The notes under the pieces are model-generated. The model saw only the letters and a list, made by a program, of their open reading frames with translations, searched no databases and was not told the origin of the DNA. A stretch of 64,000 nt of DNA from Promicromonospora panici. Its GTDB lineage: Bacteria > Actinomycetota > Actinomycetes > Actinomycetales > Cellulomonadaceae. Each line of letters starts with the position of its first letter. The stretch's first letter is position 1. Below, piece after piece: positions 1-8,338 of this stretch. The translations under genes and the position numbers were made by a program. The stretch covers positions 31,119-95,118 of the forward strand of contig NZ_UWYY01000026.1 of assembly GCF_900608595.1 (NCBI RefSeq). Reading direction: 5' to 3'.

Positions 1-2679
1 CACGGCGCTCCAGCGGCCCGCCGCGACGGCGTCGATCTCACCGCGGATCGCGATCATCGCGTCGATGAACCGGTCCAGCTCGGCGAGGTCCTCCGACTCC
101 GTCGGCTCCACCATGAGGGTGCCCGGCACGGGGAAGGCGAGGGTCGGCGCGTGGAAGCCGTAGTCCATGAGCCGCTTGGAGACGTCCTCGGCGGTCACGC
201 CGGTCTCTGCGGTGATCTTGCGCAGGTCGAGGATGCACTCGTGCGCCACCAGCCCGTTCGGGCCCGTGTACAGCACGGGGAAATGCGGGTTCAGGCGCGA
301 GGCCACGTAGTTCGCCGTCAGGACGGCGGCCTTGGTCGCCTCGGTCAGCCCGTCCGGCCCCATGAGCGCCAAGTAGGCGTACGAGATCGGGAGGATGCCG
401 GCCGAGCCGTAGCGCGTCGAGGCCACCGGGATGCCCGACGTCGCCGTGGTCGCCCCGGACACGCCCGTCACGCCAGGCGTCGGGTCGCCCGGGAGGAACG
501 GCACGAGGTGCTCGGCCACCGCGACCGGGCCCACGCCGGGACCGCCGCCGCCGTGCGGGATGCAGAACGTCTTGTGCAGGTTCAGGTGCGAGACGTCGCC
601 GCCGAACTCACCCGGCCGTGCCAGGCCCACCAGCGCGTTCAGGTTTGCGCCGTCGATGTACACCTGGCCGCCGGCGTCGTGCACCAGGTCGCAGACCTCG
701 CGCACGTGCTCCTCGTACACGCCGTGCGTGGACGGGTAGGTGATCATGATCCCTGCGACCTGCGGACCGTGCTGGTCCAGCTTGGCGCGCAGGTCGTCGA
801 GCAGGATCTCGCCGTCGTCCGCCGTCGCGACCACCACGACCCGCAGACCCGCGAGCGCCGCCGACGCCGCGTTCGTGCCGTGCGCCGACGCCGGGATGAG
901 CACGATGTCGCGGCCCTCGTCGCCGCGCGACGCGTGATAGCCCTTGATCGCGAGCAAGCCGGCGAACTCGCCCTGGCTGCCCGCGTTGGGCTGGAGCGAG
1001 ACGGCGGCGTAGCCGGTGATCTCGGCGAGCTGGTTCTCCAGCGCCGAGACCAGCTCCTCGTAACCCTGCGTCTGGTCGACGGGCGCGTACGGGTGGATGT
1101 CCGCGAAGCCGGGCCAGGAGATGGCCTCCATCTCGGCGGTGGCGTTGAGCTTCATGGTGCAGGAGCCCAGCGGGATCATCGTGCGGTCGAGCGCCAGGTC
1201 CTTGTCGGAGAGCTTGCGCAGGTACCGGAGCATGCTCGTCTCGGAGCGGTGCTGGTGGAAGATCGGGTGCTGCAGGTACTGGGTCTTCCTGGTCACTTCC
1301 GCAGGAAGCTCCGCCCCGGTGGTGGAGCCTGTCGAGACCTCGCCGCCCAGCAGCTGCGCCACGACGGCGACGTCCTGAGCGGTCGTCGTCTCGTCGAGGC
1401 TGATCTGGATGTGGTTCTCGTCCGGGACGAAGAGGTTGTAGCCGGCATCGGCTGCCGCTCGCGCGATCTCCTGGGCCCTGCCCGGGACGACGGCGCGGAC
1501 GGTGTCGAAGAAGGTGTCGTGCTCGATCTCGACGCTCGCTGCGTTCAGGGCCCCTGCCAGGGTGGCCGCGTGGGCGTGGACGCGGGTCGCGATCGCCTTC
1601 AGGCCCTCCGGGCCGTGGTAGACGGCGTACATGCTGGCGACGATGGCCAGGAGGGCCTGAGCCGTGCAGATGTTGCTCGTGGCCTTCTCGCGGCGGATGT
1701 GCTGCTCGCGGGTGGCCAGCGCGAGGCGGTAGCCGGCGGCGCCGTCGACGTCGATGGAGACGCCGACCAGGCGGCCGGGGAGCTGCCGCTCCAGGCCCTT
1801 CTTGACCGCCATGTAGGCGGCGTGCGGACCCCCGTAGAACAGCGGGACGCCGAAGCGCTGCGCGGAGCCGACGGAGATGTCCGCACCGAGCTCGCCCGGG
1901 CTGACCAGGAGCGTCAGGGCGAGCAAGTCGGTCGCGACCGTGACGAGTGCGCCGGCCTCCTTGGCCTCGGCGACGACGCCGCGCGCGTCGAGCACGCGAC
2001 CCGACGCCCCTGCCTGCTGCACCACGAGGCCGACGAGCTGGCCCGGGGGCAGCTCCGCGGGCAGACCCGCGCGCAGACCCTGGGAGAGGTCCGCCACGAT
2101 CACGGGGAGGCCGATCGCCTCGGCGCGTCCCTTGGCCACGGCGAGCGACTGCCCGAACAGGTCCGCGTCGAGGACGACATAACCCTCCTTGGCCCGCGAC
2201 GCGCGCCACATCAGGGCGACGGCCTCGGCAACGGCGCTGGCCTCGTCGAGCAGGGAGGCGTTCGCGATCTCGAGGCCCGTGAGGTCCTCGACCGCGGTCT
2301 GGAAGTTGAGGAGCGCCTCCAGCCGGCCCTGGCTGATCTCCGGCTGGTAAGGCGTGTACGCCGTGTACCAGGCGGGCGACTCGAGCACGTTGCGCCGGAT
2401 GACGGCGGGCGTGTGCGTCCCGTAGAAGCCCTGGCCGATCATCTGCGTCTTGACCTGGTTCTTGCCCGCGAGCTCACGCAGGTGCGCGAGCACCTCGGGC
2501 TCCGTGCGGGCGGCCGGCAGGTTCAGCGGCATCTGGCTGCGGATCGCCTTGGGGACCGCCAGGTCGACCAGGGTGTCCATGGTGTCGATGCCCAGCTGGT
2601 CCAGCATGGTGCTGACCTCGCGACCGCGCGGGCCGAGATGCCGGTCGGCAAAGACATCGGGATTGTGGGGCGTGCTCAC
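1..2679 (-). CDS. gcvP: Glycine dehydrogenase (decarboxylating), P-protein; 3' end beyond window
   Basis: P-protein of the glycine cleavage system: PLP-dependent decarboxylation of glycine with transfer of the aminomethyl group to lipoyl-H protein. The leftward frame gives 893 codons before the window edge, so about 60-80 C-terminal residues are missing. The start VSTPHNPDVFADRHLGPRG is typical of the family. The PLP-lysine motif HLNLHKTFCIPHGGGGPG is present with the lysine near residue 703. GTG at 2679 is preferred because AGGAG lies six bases upstream; an in-frame ATG at 2739 is possible. A glycine riboswitch lies just upstream. Residues around 450 (EVSTGSTTG) are encoded by a small dispersed repeat inserted in frame (1318-1339). 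Confidence 0.95.
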   Translation of the reverse strand, partial: MSTPHNPDVFADRHLGPRGREVSTMLDQLGIDTMDTLVDLAVPKAIRSQMPLNLPAARTEPEVLAHLRELAGKNQVKTQMIGQGFYGTHTPAVIRRNVLESPAWYTAYTPYQPEISQGRLEALLNFQTAVEDLTGLEIANASLLDEASAVAEAVALMWRASRAKEGYVVLDADLFGQSLAVAKGRAEAIGLPVIVADLSQGLRAGLPAELPPGQLVGLVVQQAGASGRVLDARGVVAEAKEAGALVTVATDLLALTLLVSPGELGADISVGSAQRFGVPLFYGGPHAAYMAVKKGLERQLPGRLVGVSIDVDGAAGYRLALATREQHIRREKATSNICTAQALLAIVASMYAVYHGPEGLKAIATRVHAHAATLAGALNAASVEIEHDTFFDTVRAVVPGRAQEIARAAADAGYNLFVPDENHIQISLDETTTAQDVAVVAQLLGGEVSTGSTTGAELPAEVTRKTQYLQHPIFHQHRSETSMLRYLRKLSDKDLALDRTMIPLGSCTMKLNATAEMEAISWPGFADIHPYAPVDQTQGYEELVSALENQLAEITGYAAVSLQPNAGSQGEFAGLLAIKGYHASRGDEGRDIVLIPASAHGTNAASAALAGLRVVVVATADDGEILLDDLRAKLDQHGPQVAGIMITYPSTHGVYEEHVREVCDLVHDAGGQVYIDGANLNALVGLARPGEFGGDVSHLNLHKTFCIPHGGGGPGVGPVAVAEHLVPFLPGDPTPGVTGVSGATTATSGIPVASTRYGSAGILPISYAYLALMGPDGLTEATKAAVLTANYVASRLNPHFPVLYTGPNGLVAHECILDLRKITAETGVTAEDVSKRLMDYGFHAPTLAFPVPGTLMVEPTESEDLAELDRFIDAMIAIRGEIDAVAAGRWSAV
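1318..1339. repeat. Dispersed REP-like repeat inserted inside gcvP
   Basis: A 22-base unit containing GAGCCTGTCGAGACC matches the unit inside anmK at 29106-29127 at 20 of 22 positions. It lies within the gcvP reading frame without breaking it and encodes an extra EVSTGSTTG-like peptide. Similar GTTGAGCCTGTCGAAACC-type units are dispersed in related actinobacterial genomes (recalled, not searched). Confidence 0.65.
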
Positions 2680-2761
2680 GGCGGGCTCCTGGCTGTCCGG
2701 GGGCGTGGGGACGACTACGGTCCCTCCCCGCTCTGTCATCGGACACCCTGCCCACCCGGGC

Positions 2762-3018
2762 GTGCGTCTACCTGAGAGTTTTGCCGGTCCGTCGTACTCG
2801 GCCCGAGATCGGGAGGAGGGCGGGACGCGCCGGCTTGCACCGTCGGTGGAGCCTCTCTGCCCGACGGCGGAGCGGCTCGCTTTCCAGAGTTGCCTCACCG
2901 TGGCGGTACGGGGGCCTGAGAGATTCCCGGGGAGGAAATTGCTCCTTCGGCGCCGGTTCTCCAGGAGGCACCTCTGCCCGACGGCGGAAGCGCACACCCG
3001 GCCGGACTCTCCCGTCAC
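2762..3018 (-). promoter_or_regulatory. Tandem glycine riboswitch upstream of gcvP
   Basis: Read leftward, the segment has two successive aptamer cores. Aptamer 1 starts with GGGAGAG (3013-3007), contains CGCCGAAGGAGCAA (2952-2939) and closes with AATCTCTCAGGC (2925-2914). Aptamer 2 contains CACCGACGGTGCAA (2848-2835) and closes with AAAACTCTCAGGTAGAC (2782-2766). These are the signature blocks of the cooperative two-aptamer glycine riboswitch. The downstream gene is the glycine cleavage P-protein, so glycine-induced expression is expected. The expression platform would lie in 2680-2765, where I see no strong intrinsic terminator. Confidence 0.93.
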
Positions 3019-3069
3019 GGTTCTGGCGGCATATTCGGTTATGGAGCCAAGCCTACTGTCACGCGGGGC

Positions 3070-3209
3070 TCACTCCGGCCATCCCTCGCGGATCTCTTCG
3101 AGGTACCCATCGGGAATCCAGAGGTCGGCGAGAGCAACCCGTGCGCGATGAGCTGGGTACAGATCTGCCGGCCCACGTCCCCGGTGGCCCCGACTACGGC
3201 AACGTCCAT
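3070..3209 (-). pseudogene. Deletion remnant of a Rossmann-fold dehydrogenase
   Basis: Directly downstream of the LysR gene, an ATG at 3209 opens MDVAVVGATGDVGRQICTQL, a clear N-terminal NAD(P)-binding GxxGxxG start. After about 30 codons the frame no longer looks like protein. In the next frame the last 18 codons read like a genuine C-terminus (DLWIPDGYLEEIREGWPE, then stop at 3070). The simplest reading is that a full dehydrogenase, perhaps of the malate/lactate type, lost its whole middle and only the two ends remain, joined out of frame near 3125-3135. The family assignment is tentative; the remnant nature is what the sequence supports. Confidence 0.6.
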
Positions 3210-3225
3210 GGGCGCGAGCCTTTGG

Positions 3226-4131
3226 TTACCCCAGGTCGATCTCGCGCGCCGCCGCCACCATCTCGTCCACGACGGCTCGCACCGCCGGGCCTGGCTCGTG
3301 GCGGTTCTGCCGGTGCCGCACCACGAGCCGGCGCGAGCCGAGACCGGCGAGCGAGACCACGGCGACGCCGTCGGGCAGCTCCTGCTGCATGGCGAGGGCC
3401 GGCAGCATCGCGATGCCCTGACCAGCGGCGACGAGCGAGATGGCCGTGTCGAAGTCGTTGTAGGCGTGCCGTGTCTCGAAGGTCGTGCCGAGCTGGGTCG
3501 CGAGCCGGGCCGCTGCCCGCTCGGCCGCCGAGTCGGCCTGCGGCCCCACCCACGTGAGCGAGGCCAGGTCGTCGAGGCGCTCCGGCTCGGGAAGGCTGGT
3601 GGGCACGACGATGCGCCACGGCTCGTCGAGCAGCGGAACGTCGTGGGCGCCGCGCGGGGCGGGCGCGTCGACGTCGACGTCGCGCTCCAGCACCACCGCG
3701 TCCAGGTCGCCCGCCCGCAGCCGGCGGACGGATTCGGCCGGCTCGTACTCCTGCACGTCGACCTCGATGTGCGGGTGGCGCTCCCCGAGCGAGACGAGCA
3801 TCGGCGCCACGACCATCCGGATCGCCGTCTGGATCGACCCGACCGACACCCGGCCGGTGAGCTCGCCCCCGAGGGCGGCGACGGCCTGACGCGCCTGGAC
3901 CAGCTCAGCCTCGATGCGTTCGGCCGCGTCCGCCAGGACCCGGCCGGCCGGTGTGAGGGTCACGCCGCGGGGCCCGCGGTCCAGGACGTCGAGGCCCTCC
4001 TCGGCCTCCAGGCGGGCGATCTGCTGCGAGACGGCGGAGGGTGTGACATGCAGGAGATCGGCCGCCGCGAGCACGCCGCCGGCACGGTGCACGGCGAGCA
4101 GAAAAGCGAGTCTTCGCGGGTCGGTGGCCAT
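3226..4131 (-). CDS. LysR-family transcriptional regulator
   Basis: A 301-residue protein with the usual LysR layout. An N-terminal winged helix-turn-helix (about 5-65, with TPSAVSQQIARLE as recognition helix) is followed by a LysR substrate-binding domain (about 90-290). Length and arrangement are normal. It is transcribed away from the small membrane protein gene at 4324 and toward a ruined dehydrogenase gene only 16 bases downstream, suggesting it once shared an operon with that enzyme. A 17-base palindrome overlaps its start codon and may be its own operator. The ligand cannot be read from sequence. Confidence 0.9.
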   Translation of the reverse strand: MATDPRRLAFLLAVHRAGGVLAAADLLHVTPSAVSQQIARLEAEEGLDVLDRGPRGVTLTPAGRVLADAAERIEAELVQARQAVAALGGELTGRVSVGSIQTAIRMVVAPMLVSLGERHPHIEVDVQEYEPAESVRRLRAGDLDAVVLERDVDVDAPAPRGAHDVPLLDEPWRIVVPTSLPEPERLDDLASLTWVGPQADSAAERAAARLATQLGTTFETRHAYNDFDTAISLVAAGQGIAMLPALAMQQELPDGVAVVSLAGLGSRRLVVRHRQNRHEPGPAVRAVVDEMVAAAREIDLG

Positions 4132-4146
4132 GTAGCGATGCTACAT
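4130..4146. promoter_or_regulatory. Palindrome overlapping the LysR start (candidate operator)
   Basis: ATGTAGC and GCTACAT form a perfect 7-base inverted repeat separated by GAT, covering the first base of the LysR start codon and the bases upstream. LysR regulators commonly bind T-N(11-13)-A palindromes next to their own gene. The function as an autoregulatory site is inferred from position and symmetry. Confidence 0.45.
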
Positions 4147-4323
4147 CCCGGAGTCACGAACATTCGATTGTGCTGAACGTGATATTGCCTCATGCTTGAT
4201 CCTGGCGGCGGTCGGGCCCAACTCTCCCGGACCCGTGGCCACACTCCCCACATGGACTCCGGATCTCGGACTCCAGCGCGCCCTCGAATCGTTTCGATAC
4301 ACACTTTCCCCAGGAGTATTGCC

Positions 4324-4689
4324 ATGACCCTCATGATGGTTGCCACCGCTCTCGGCTGGGTCGGCGCGCTCGCCGGCCTCGTGGCCTACGCCATGGTCAG
4401 CCGTGGGCGCTGGAACGCCGACTCCCTCGCGTTCCAGGGCACCAACATGCTGGCAGCCGTGACCATGCTGACCGTCGCCGCGTCGAACGGCGTCTGGCCG
4501 TCCGCCGCGGCGAACATCGCCGCCATCCTGATCGGCGCGAACGCGGTCGCCACCGTCCTCCGCGCGAAGACGAAGCGGCAGGCGGAGAGCGCACCGGTGC
4601 TGACGATCGTCGAGGACTCCGAGCAGCACGAGGCGGAGCCCGCCGCTCAGCCCACCGTCGGCCACCGCGCGTACGCCGAGGCCGCCTGA
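4324..4689 (+). CDS. CBU_0592-like small membrane protein
   Basis: A 121-residue protein with three hydrophobic segments in its first 85 residues (MTLMMVATALGWVGALAGL; AFQGTNMLAAVTMLTVA; AAANIAAILIGANAVATVL) and a short charged cytoplasmic tail. This pattern, with a GRWNADSLAFQG-like loop, is that of the CBU_0592 family of uncharacterised membrane proteins. ATG at 4324 was chosen because AGGAG lies eight bases upstream; an earlier in-frame start at 4192 would add a non-hydrophobic arginine-rich leader without a ribosome site. It is divergent from the LysR gene, so common control is possible. No biochemical role is known. Confidence 0.75.
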   Translation: MTLMMVATALGWVGALAGLVAYAMVSRGRWNADSLAFQGTNMLAAVTMLTVAASNGVWPSAAANIAAILIGANAVATVLRAKTKRQAESAPVLTIVEDSEQHEAEPAAQPTVGHRAYAEAA

Positions 4690-4727
4690 CCGTTGCGACC
4701 GTGCGGCGGGTGTGCTGCGCTGAGTAG

Positions 4728-5138
4728 ATGACTCCAAGCATCAGACAGGTGGTGCTGGACACCACGGACGCCCGTGCCCTGGCCGAGTTCTACCGTCAGC
4801 TCTTCGGGCTCTCGTACCGCCCCGGCGACGAGCCTTCGCCACCGGGTGAGCCGGACGGAAACGGCAGCGACTGGCTCGTCCTGCGGAACGACGACGGCGT
4901 ACGCCTCGCGTTCCAGCAGGTCGAGAACCTCCCGAGGTCGACCTGGCCGACGGCCGACGTGCCGCAGCAGCTCCACCTGGACACCACGGTGCCCGACGTC
5001 GCCGCGCTCACCGAGGCACGCGACCGGGCCTTGGCGCTCGGGGCGACCCTGCAGGACGACCGGTCGGACGACCCGCAGGAACCGCTGTACGTCTTCGCGG
5101 ACCCGTCGGGTCACCCCTTCTGCATCTTCGTGGCGTGA
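4728..5138 (+). CDS. VOC-fold (glyoxalase/dioxygenase superfamily) protein
   Basis: A 136-residue single-domain VOC protein of the usual length. It shows paired beta-alpha-beta-beta-beta modules: RQVVLDTTDARALAEFYRQL near the N-terminus, QLHLDTTVPD in the middle and a terminal FADPSGHPFCIFVA strand. Metal ligands typical of active glyoxalases are incomplete: the first-strand histidine is absent, but the histidines of LHLD and SGHP remain. It may be a binding or resistance-type member rather than a lyase. It lies 38 bases after the membrane protein gene on the same strand, so co-transcription is possible. Confidence 0.85.
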   Translation: MTPSIRQVVLDTTDARALAEFYRQLFGLSYRPGDEPSPPGEPDGNGSDWLVLRNDDGVRLAFQQVENLPRSTWPTADVPQQLHLDTTVPDVAALTEARDRALALGATLQDDRSDDPQEPLYVFADPSGHPFCIFVA

Positions 5139-5276
5139 GATCAGGCTTCGAACTCGATCCGAAGTTCGCGCACCGCGCCGGAACCAACAGCTCACCGATC
5201 GTCTGGTGACGCCTTCCCCGCAAGGGGTCAGGAAGGACGTCGTAGGCTCCGGTCGCGGCGTCCTTCGTTCGTCGGC

Positions 5277-6101
5277 TCAGAGCCGGTGGATGTCCACGAC
5301 CAGCGCCCGGTGGTCCGAGACGCCCGTGTCCACGACGCGGCCCTCGACGTCGGGTACGGCGTCGCCGTCCCACAGGATGTGGTCGATCTGGAACCGCGGG
5401 TCGTGCCGGGGGTAGGTGTCGCCGGTCGCGAGCGAGCGCCAGCCGGTGCGCTCCGCCGGGATCGGCGCGCGCAGGTTGAAGTCGCCCAGCAGGACCAACG
5501 GCCGGGGTATCCCCTCGAGCCGACGGCGCAGGTGGTCCACCTGGCGTTCCGCGTGCCGCTCGCCCGGTGTGCCGTGGCGGTAGCCGACCGTGCGCCGTGC
5601 GAGCCCGCCCGCCCGGGTGACGGACGGGAATCGGTACACGCTGAGGTGCGTGCACACGCCGGTCACCGGCCCTGAGGGCGCTTCGATCTCGGCTGCGAGC
5701 GCCACGCGTGGCTCGTCGGTGCCGAGCTGGATCCGGCCCCAGACCCACGGCGTCGCGGGTGGCAGGAGAACGGTGTGCCAGCTCCGGACGGGGAACCGGG
5801 AGAGGAGCGCGATGCCGTAGCCGGGGGCGTCGGGGCGCTCTGTGCGGCGGGCGCGGCGTCGGACGCCGGGGTAGCGGAACGGGCCGGCGAGCGCCGGCCG
5901 GAACCGGTGATCGACCGCGCCCATCGCCTCCGCGCAGAGCCACGCCTGGTCCACTCCCCCGGACCGCGCCTGCCCCTGGTCTACTTCCTGCAGCCCGACG
6001 ACGTCGGCGTCGAGCGCCGCTATCGCGTCGGCGAGCCGGCGATTGTCGACGCGGCCGTCGGGGCCGAGGCCGTGCTGGATGTTGAACGTGGCGATGCGCA
6101 C
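5277..6101 (-). CDS. Endonuclease/exonuclease/phosphatase (EEP) family hydrolase
   Basis: A 274-residue EEP-fold protein with all hallmark motifs: TFNIQHG at the N-terminus (Asn), LQEVD (metal-binding Glu), a central THLSVYRFPSV region, GDFN (Asp/Asn) and the terminal SDHRALVV (Asp-His). The GTG start at 6101 puts TFNIQHG where the family has it; longer in-frame extensions upstream run into the sigma-gene promoter region and look non-coding. No signal peptide or membrane segment is visible. The substrate (nucleic acid, phospholipid or inositol phosphate) cannot be told. It converges with the VOC gene. Confidence 0.88.
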   Translation of the reverse strand: MRIATFNIQHGLGPDGRVDNRRLADAIAALDADVVGLQEVDQGQARSGGVDQAWLCAEAMGAVDHRFRPALAGPFRYPGVRRRARRTERPDAPGYGIALLSRFPVRSWHTVLLPPATPWVWGRIQLGTDEPRVALAAEIEAPSGPVTGVCTHLSVYRFPSVTRAGGLARRTVGYRHGTPGERHAERQVDHLRRRLEGIPRPLVLLGDFNLRAPIPAERTGWRSLATGDTYPRHDPRFQIDHILWDGDAVPDVEGRVVDTGVSDHRALVVDIHRL

Positions 6102-6184
6102 GTCCCGATCTTGGGCCCTGTCGGGCCGGAGCCGCGACCCGACGTCGGAGTGGCGCGACTTTGGCGGCCGACCACCACGCCCTC

Positions 6185-6221
6185 GTGCAACCTTTGACCG
6201 AGACTCTCCGTAGTGGGTGGC
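6185..6221 (+). promoter_or_regulatory. Conserved promoter of sigma-sensor gene 1
   Basis: A 37-base block begins with GTGCAACCTTTGACC (-35-like), carries CTCCGT at 6206-6211 (-10-like) and ends at GTGGGTGGC-ATG. It recurs at the same distance before the two paralogous genes (8278-8314; 20207-20243 on the minus strand). The conservation and spacing suggest that this is the promoter recognised by these ECF sigma factors themselves. Autoregulation is inferred. Confidence 0.65.
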
Positions 6222-6245
6222 ATGGAGCACGAGAGCGGGGCGACC

Positions 6246-8258
6246 GTGAGCAACCTCTGGACGGGCATGCCGTCGGACGACGAGGCGCACGACGTGCGTG
6301 TCGACGTGCCCCGCAACCGCGACGCGGAGTTCACCGCGTTCGTGCGGGACTCCGGCGCCTACCTGCACCGCACCGCGTACCTGCTGTGCGGGGATCCACA
6401 CCGTGCGGAGGAGCTGGTCCAGTCGACATTCGAGCGGGTCTACCGAACCTGGGCCAAAGTTCGGCCGGGCACCCAACGGGCCTATGCCCGCCGGATCCTG
6501 GTCAACCTGAAGATCGATAGCTGGCGGCACGGGCGCCGGGAGTCGTTCCCGGGGGACGACAAGATCCCCGTCACCCCGGCGTCGGACCACGCGGGGCGGA
6601 TCGTCCTACGGGATGAGCTGGTCCGAGGGCTGGCGCAGCTTTCGACCACGCAGCGCCGCGTGGTGGTGCTGCGGCACCTGCTGGACCTGCCCGAGGCGGA
6701 GGTCGCACGCGAGCTCGGCCTCGCCGTCGGCACGGTCAAGGCGGCCAACTCGCGCGGGCTCGCCCGGCTCCGGGACCTGCTCCGCGCGGGCGCCGAGGCG
6801 ATCGAGCCGGTGACGTTCGACGAGCGGGCCGTGCTCGACCAGAGCCGCGCCGCCCTGCGGCGGCGCCGGGCCGCACAGGCCGTCGGCGCCGCTTGTGTGG
6901 CGCTTCTGCTGACGCTCGGGGTGTTGACCCGCGGCCCGGTGCCCTTGCCGGGCGTCGGGCCGGTGGTGCTGCCGGGTGGTGAGCTCATCGCGCGCCTGTT
7001 CGACGACGGCCGCACCGACGGGTTCGGCCCAGCCCCAGCCGGCAACACCCCGGTCGACTGCCCCGAGGAAGTCCCCGCGCCGACGCCGACGCATACCGCC
7101 GGGCCGAGCGAGGACGTCGGCCCGCTGATCGACCCCGCGGTGGTCGACGCCGCCGATGCCCGCCCCTTGACGTGCTACGACGTCGACATCGAGGCGATCA
7201 CCAGCGGGTCCCTGAACGATGCGGGACTGCTCGTCACCGAATACGGGGATCCGTTGCCCGAGCCCCGTGGGCTCTCCCGCACGGGCACGATCTCGTACTT
7301 CAGCAGCGCGGAGCTCTACGACGACAACGACGAGACCGCCGACGCGCGCATCTGGACGGACAACTGGGCGGGCGGGTCAGGGGCCTCGAGCCTGACGTGG
7401 TACCAGGGCAGCAGGGCGTTCCCGACCGGCCTCGCCGTCACCGGGAGCCGGGTGGTCTGGAGCGAGTACGCGGCGGCGGGCACGTCGCCCCGCAGTAGCT
7501 TCCTCCGTACGCTCAGCAGCCACTCCGACGGGGGCACCACCACCATGGTGGATCCCCTGGTTACCACCCAGGAACGCATGTGGCTGCTCGCCACCACCCG
7601 GGATCACGCCCTGTGGACGGCTGGGGTCACGTACGACGACACCCGCTTGTTCGCCACGACGCTCGACGGCGACGGCACGCCGACGGAACTCGCGCCTGGA
7701 GTCACCGCGCTCGCGGCGGACGACGACGAGGCGGTCGCCGCCGTCCTGACCCCTGGCGCCGGAGGGGTCAGCACGACAGCGATCCTGCTGTTCGACTACC
7801 TGACCGGCGCGGATCTCACCGGGACACTACTCCTTGAGTTCGACCACAACACGTCAGCCGAGGTCACCGCGATCGCCGTCTCGGACGACGTCATCGCCTG
7901 GACGGTCATGCCCGTCGGTGCCGGATCCGGCACCGCCGCCCTCTACGTCTTCGACCGCGTCGGCGACAGCGACAGCGTCGTGCAGCTCGCCGACGGCGTC
8001 GTCGAGGACCTCCGCGCGTCGGGCGGCCTGGTGTCGTGGACCAGCACCGACACCGGCGCCGAGAACCCGGCGAACTCGTCCTACCTGTACCGCGCGACGC
8101 CGTCGGCCTCCGGATTCGACGGCCCGGACCTCGCCCGCTTCCCGGGCGGCTCCGTCACCGCGAGCGTCGCCGGCGCCCGCACCGCATGGCTCGAGAACGC
8201 GGATGCGCGCCAGTGGCTCGTCAAAGGCGCGGTCATCCCCACCCTGGAACGCGATTGA
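6246..8258 (+). CDS. SigE-type ECF sigma factor fused to a transmembrane sensor-like domain (copy 1)
   Basis: A 670-residue fusion. The cytoplasmic part has sigma-70 region 2 (about 25-90, with YLHRTAYLLCGDPHRAEELV and the RAYARRILVNLKIDSWR helix) and region 4 (about 120-175, with ELGLAVGTVKAANSRGLARL). A linker of about 30 residues leads to one membrane segment near 212-230. About 430 extracytoplasmic residues follow, rich in Asp/Thr/Gly and beta-like, with a conserved cysteine pair (VDCPEE; LTCYDV). GTG 6246 has a GAGAGCGGGG ribosome site that matches the other copies; ATG 6222 is an alternative. It is tandem with copy 2. A membrane-tethered sigma factor would need release, for example by proteolysis; that is inference. 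Confidence 0.85.
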   Translation: MSNLWTGMPSDDEAHDVRVDVPRNRDAEFTAFVRDSGAYLHRTAYLLCGDPHRAEELVQSTFERVYRTWAKVRPGTQRAYARRILVNLKIDSWRHGRRESFPGDDKIPVTPASDHAGRIVLRDELVRGLAQLSTTQRRVVVLRHLLDLPEAEVARELGLAVGTVKAANSRGLARLRDLLRAGAEAIEPVTFDERAVLDQSRAALRRRRAAQAVGAACVALLLTLGVLTRGPVPLPGVGPVVLPGGELIARLFDDGRTDGFGPAPAGNTPVDCPEEVPAPTPTHTAGPSEDVGPLIDPAVVDAADARPLTCYDVDIEAITSGSLNDAGLLVTEYGDPLPEPRGLSRTGTISYFSSAELYDDNDETADARIWTDNWAGGSGASSLTWYQGSRAFPTGLAVTGSRVVWSEYAAAGTSPRSSFLRTLSSHSDGGTTTMVDPLVTTQERMWLLATTRDHALWTAGVTYDDTRLFATTLDGDGTPTELAPGVTALAADDDEAVAAVLTPGAGGVSTTAILLFDYLTGADLTGTLLLEFDHNTSAEVTAIAVSDDVIAWTVMPVGAGSGTAALYVFDRVGDSDSVVQLADGVVEDLRASGGLVSWTSTDTGAENPANSSYLYRATPSASGFDGPDLARFPGGSVTASVAGARTAWLENADARQWLVKGAVIPTLERD

Positions 8259-8277
8259 CGGCCCGCGCCTCTCAGTT

Positions 8278-8314
8278 GTGCAACCTTTGACCGGCATGCT
8301 CCGTGGTGGATGTC
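8278..8314 (+). promoter_or_regulatory. Conserved promoter of sigma-sensor gene 2
   Basis: Same 37-base block as at 6185: GTGCAACCTTTGACC at 8278-8292 and CTCCGT at 8299-8304, ending just before ATG 8315. Identity to the copy-1 block is about 85-90%. It lies in the 80-base gap between copies 1 and 2, so copy 2 has its own promoter rather than depending on read-through. Confidence 0.65.
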
Positions 8315-8338
8315 ATGACGAGCGAGGGCGGGACGATC

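Noticed and set aside
151..2775. An 874-codon rightward open frame opposite gcvP
   Set aside because: High GC opens long antisense frames. Its product is rich in Arg/Asp/Val/His without any recognisable motif, while the leftward frame encodes an unmistakable glycine dehydrogenase.
5200..5275. Strong terminator between the VOC and EEP genes
   Set aside because: Only a four-base CCCC-GCAA-GGGG hairpin and a loose seven-base AAGGACG/CGTCCTT pairing are present; too weak to list as a feature.
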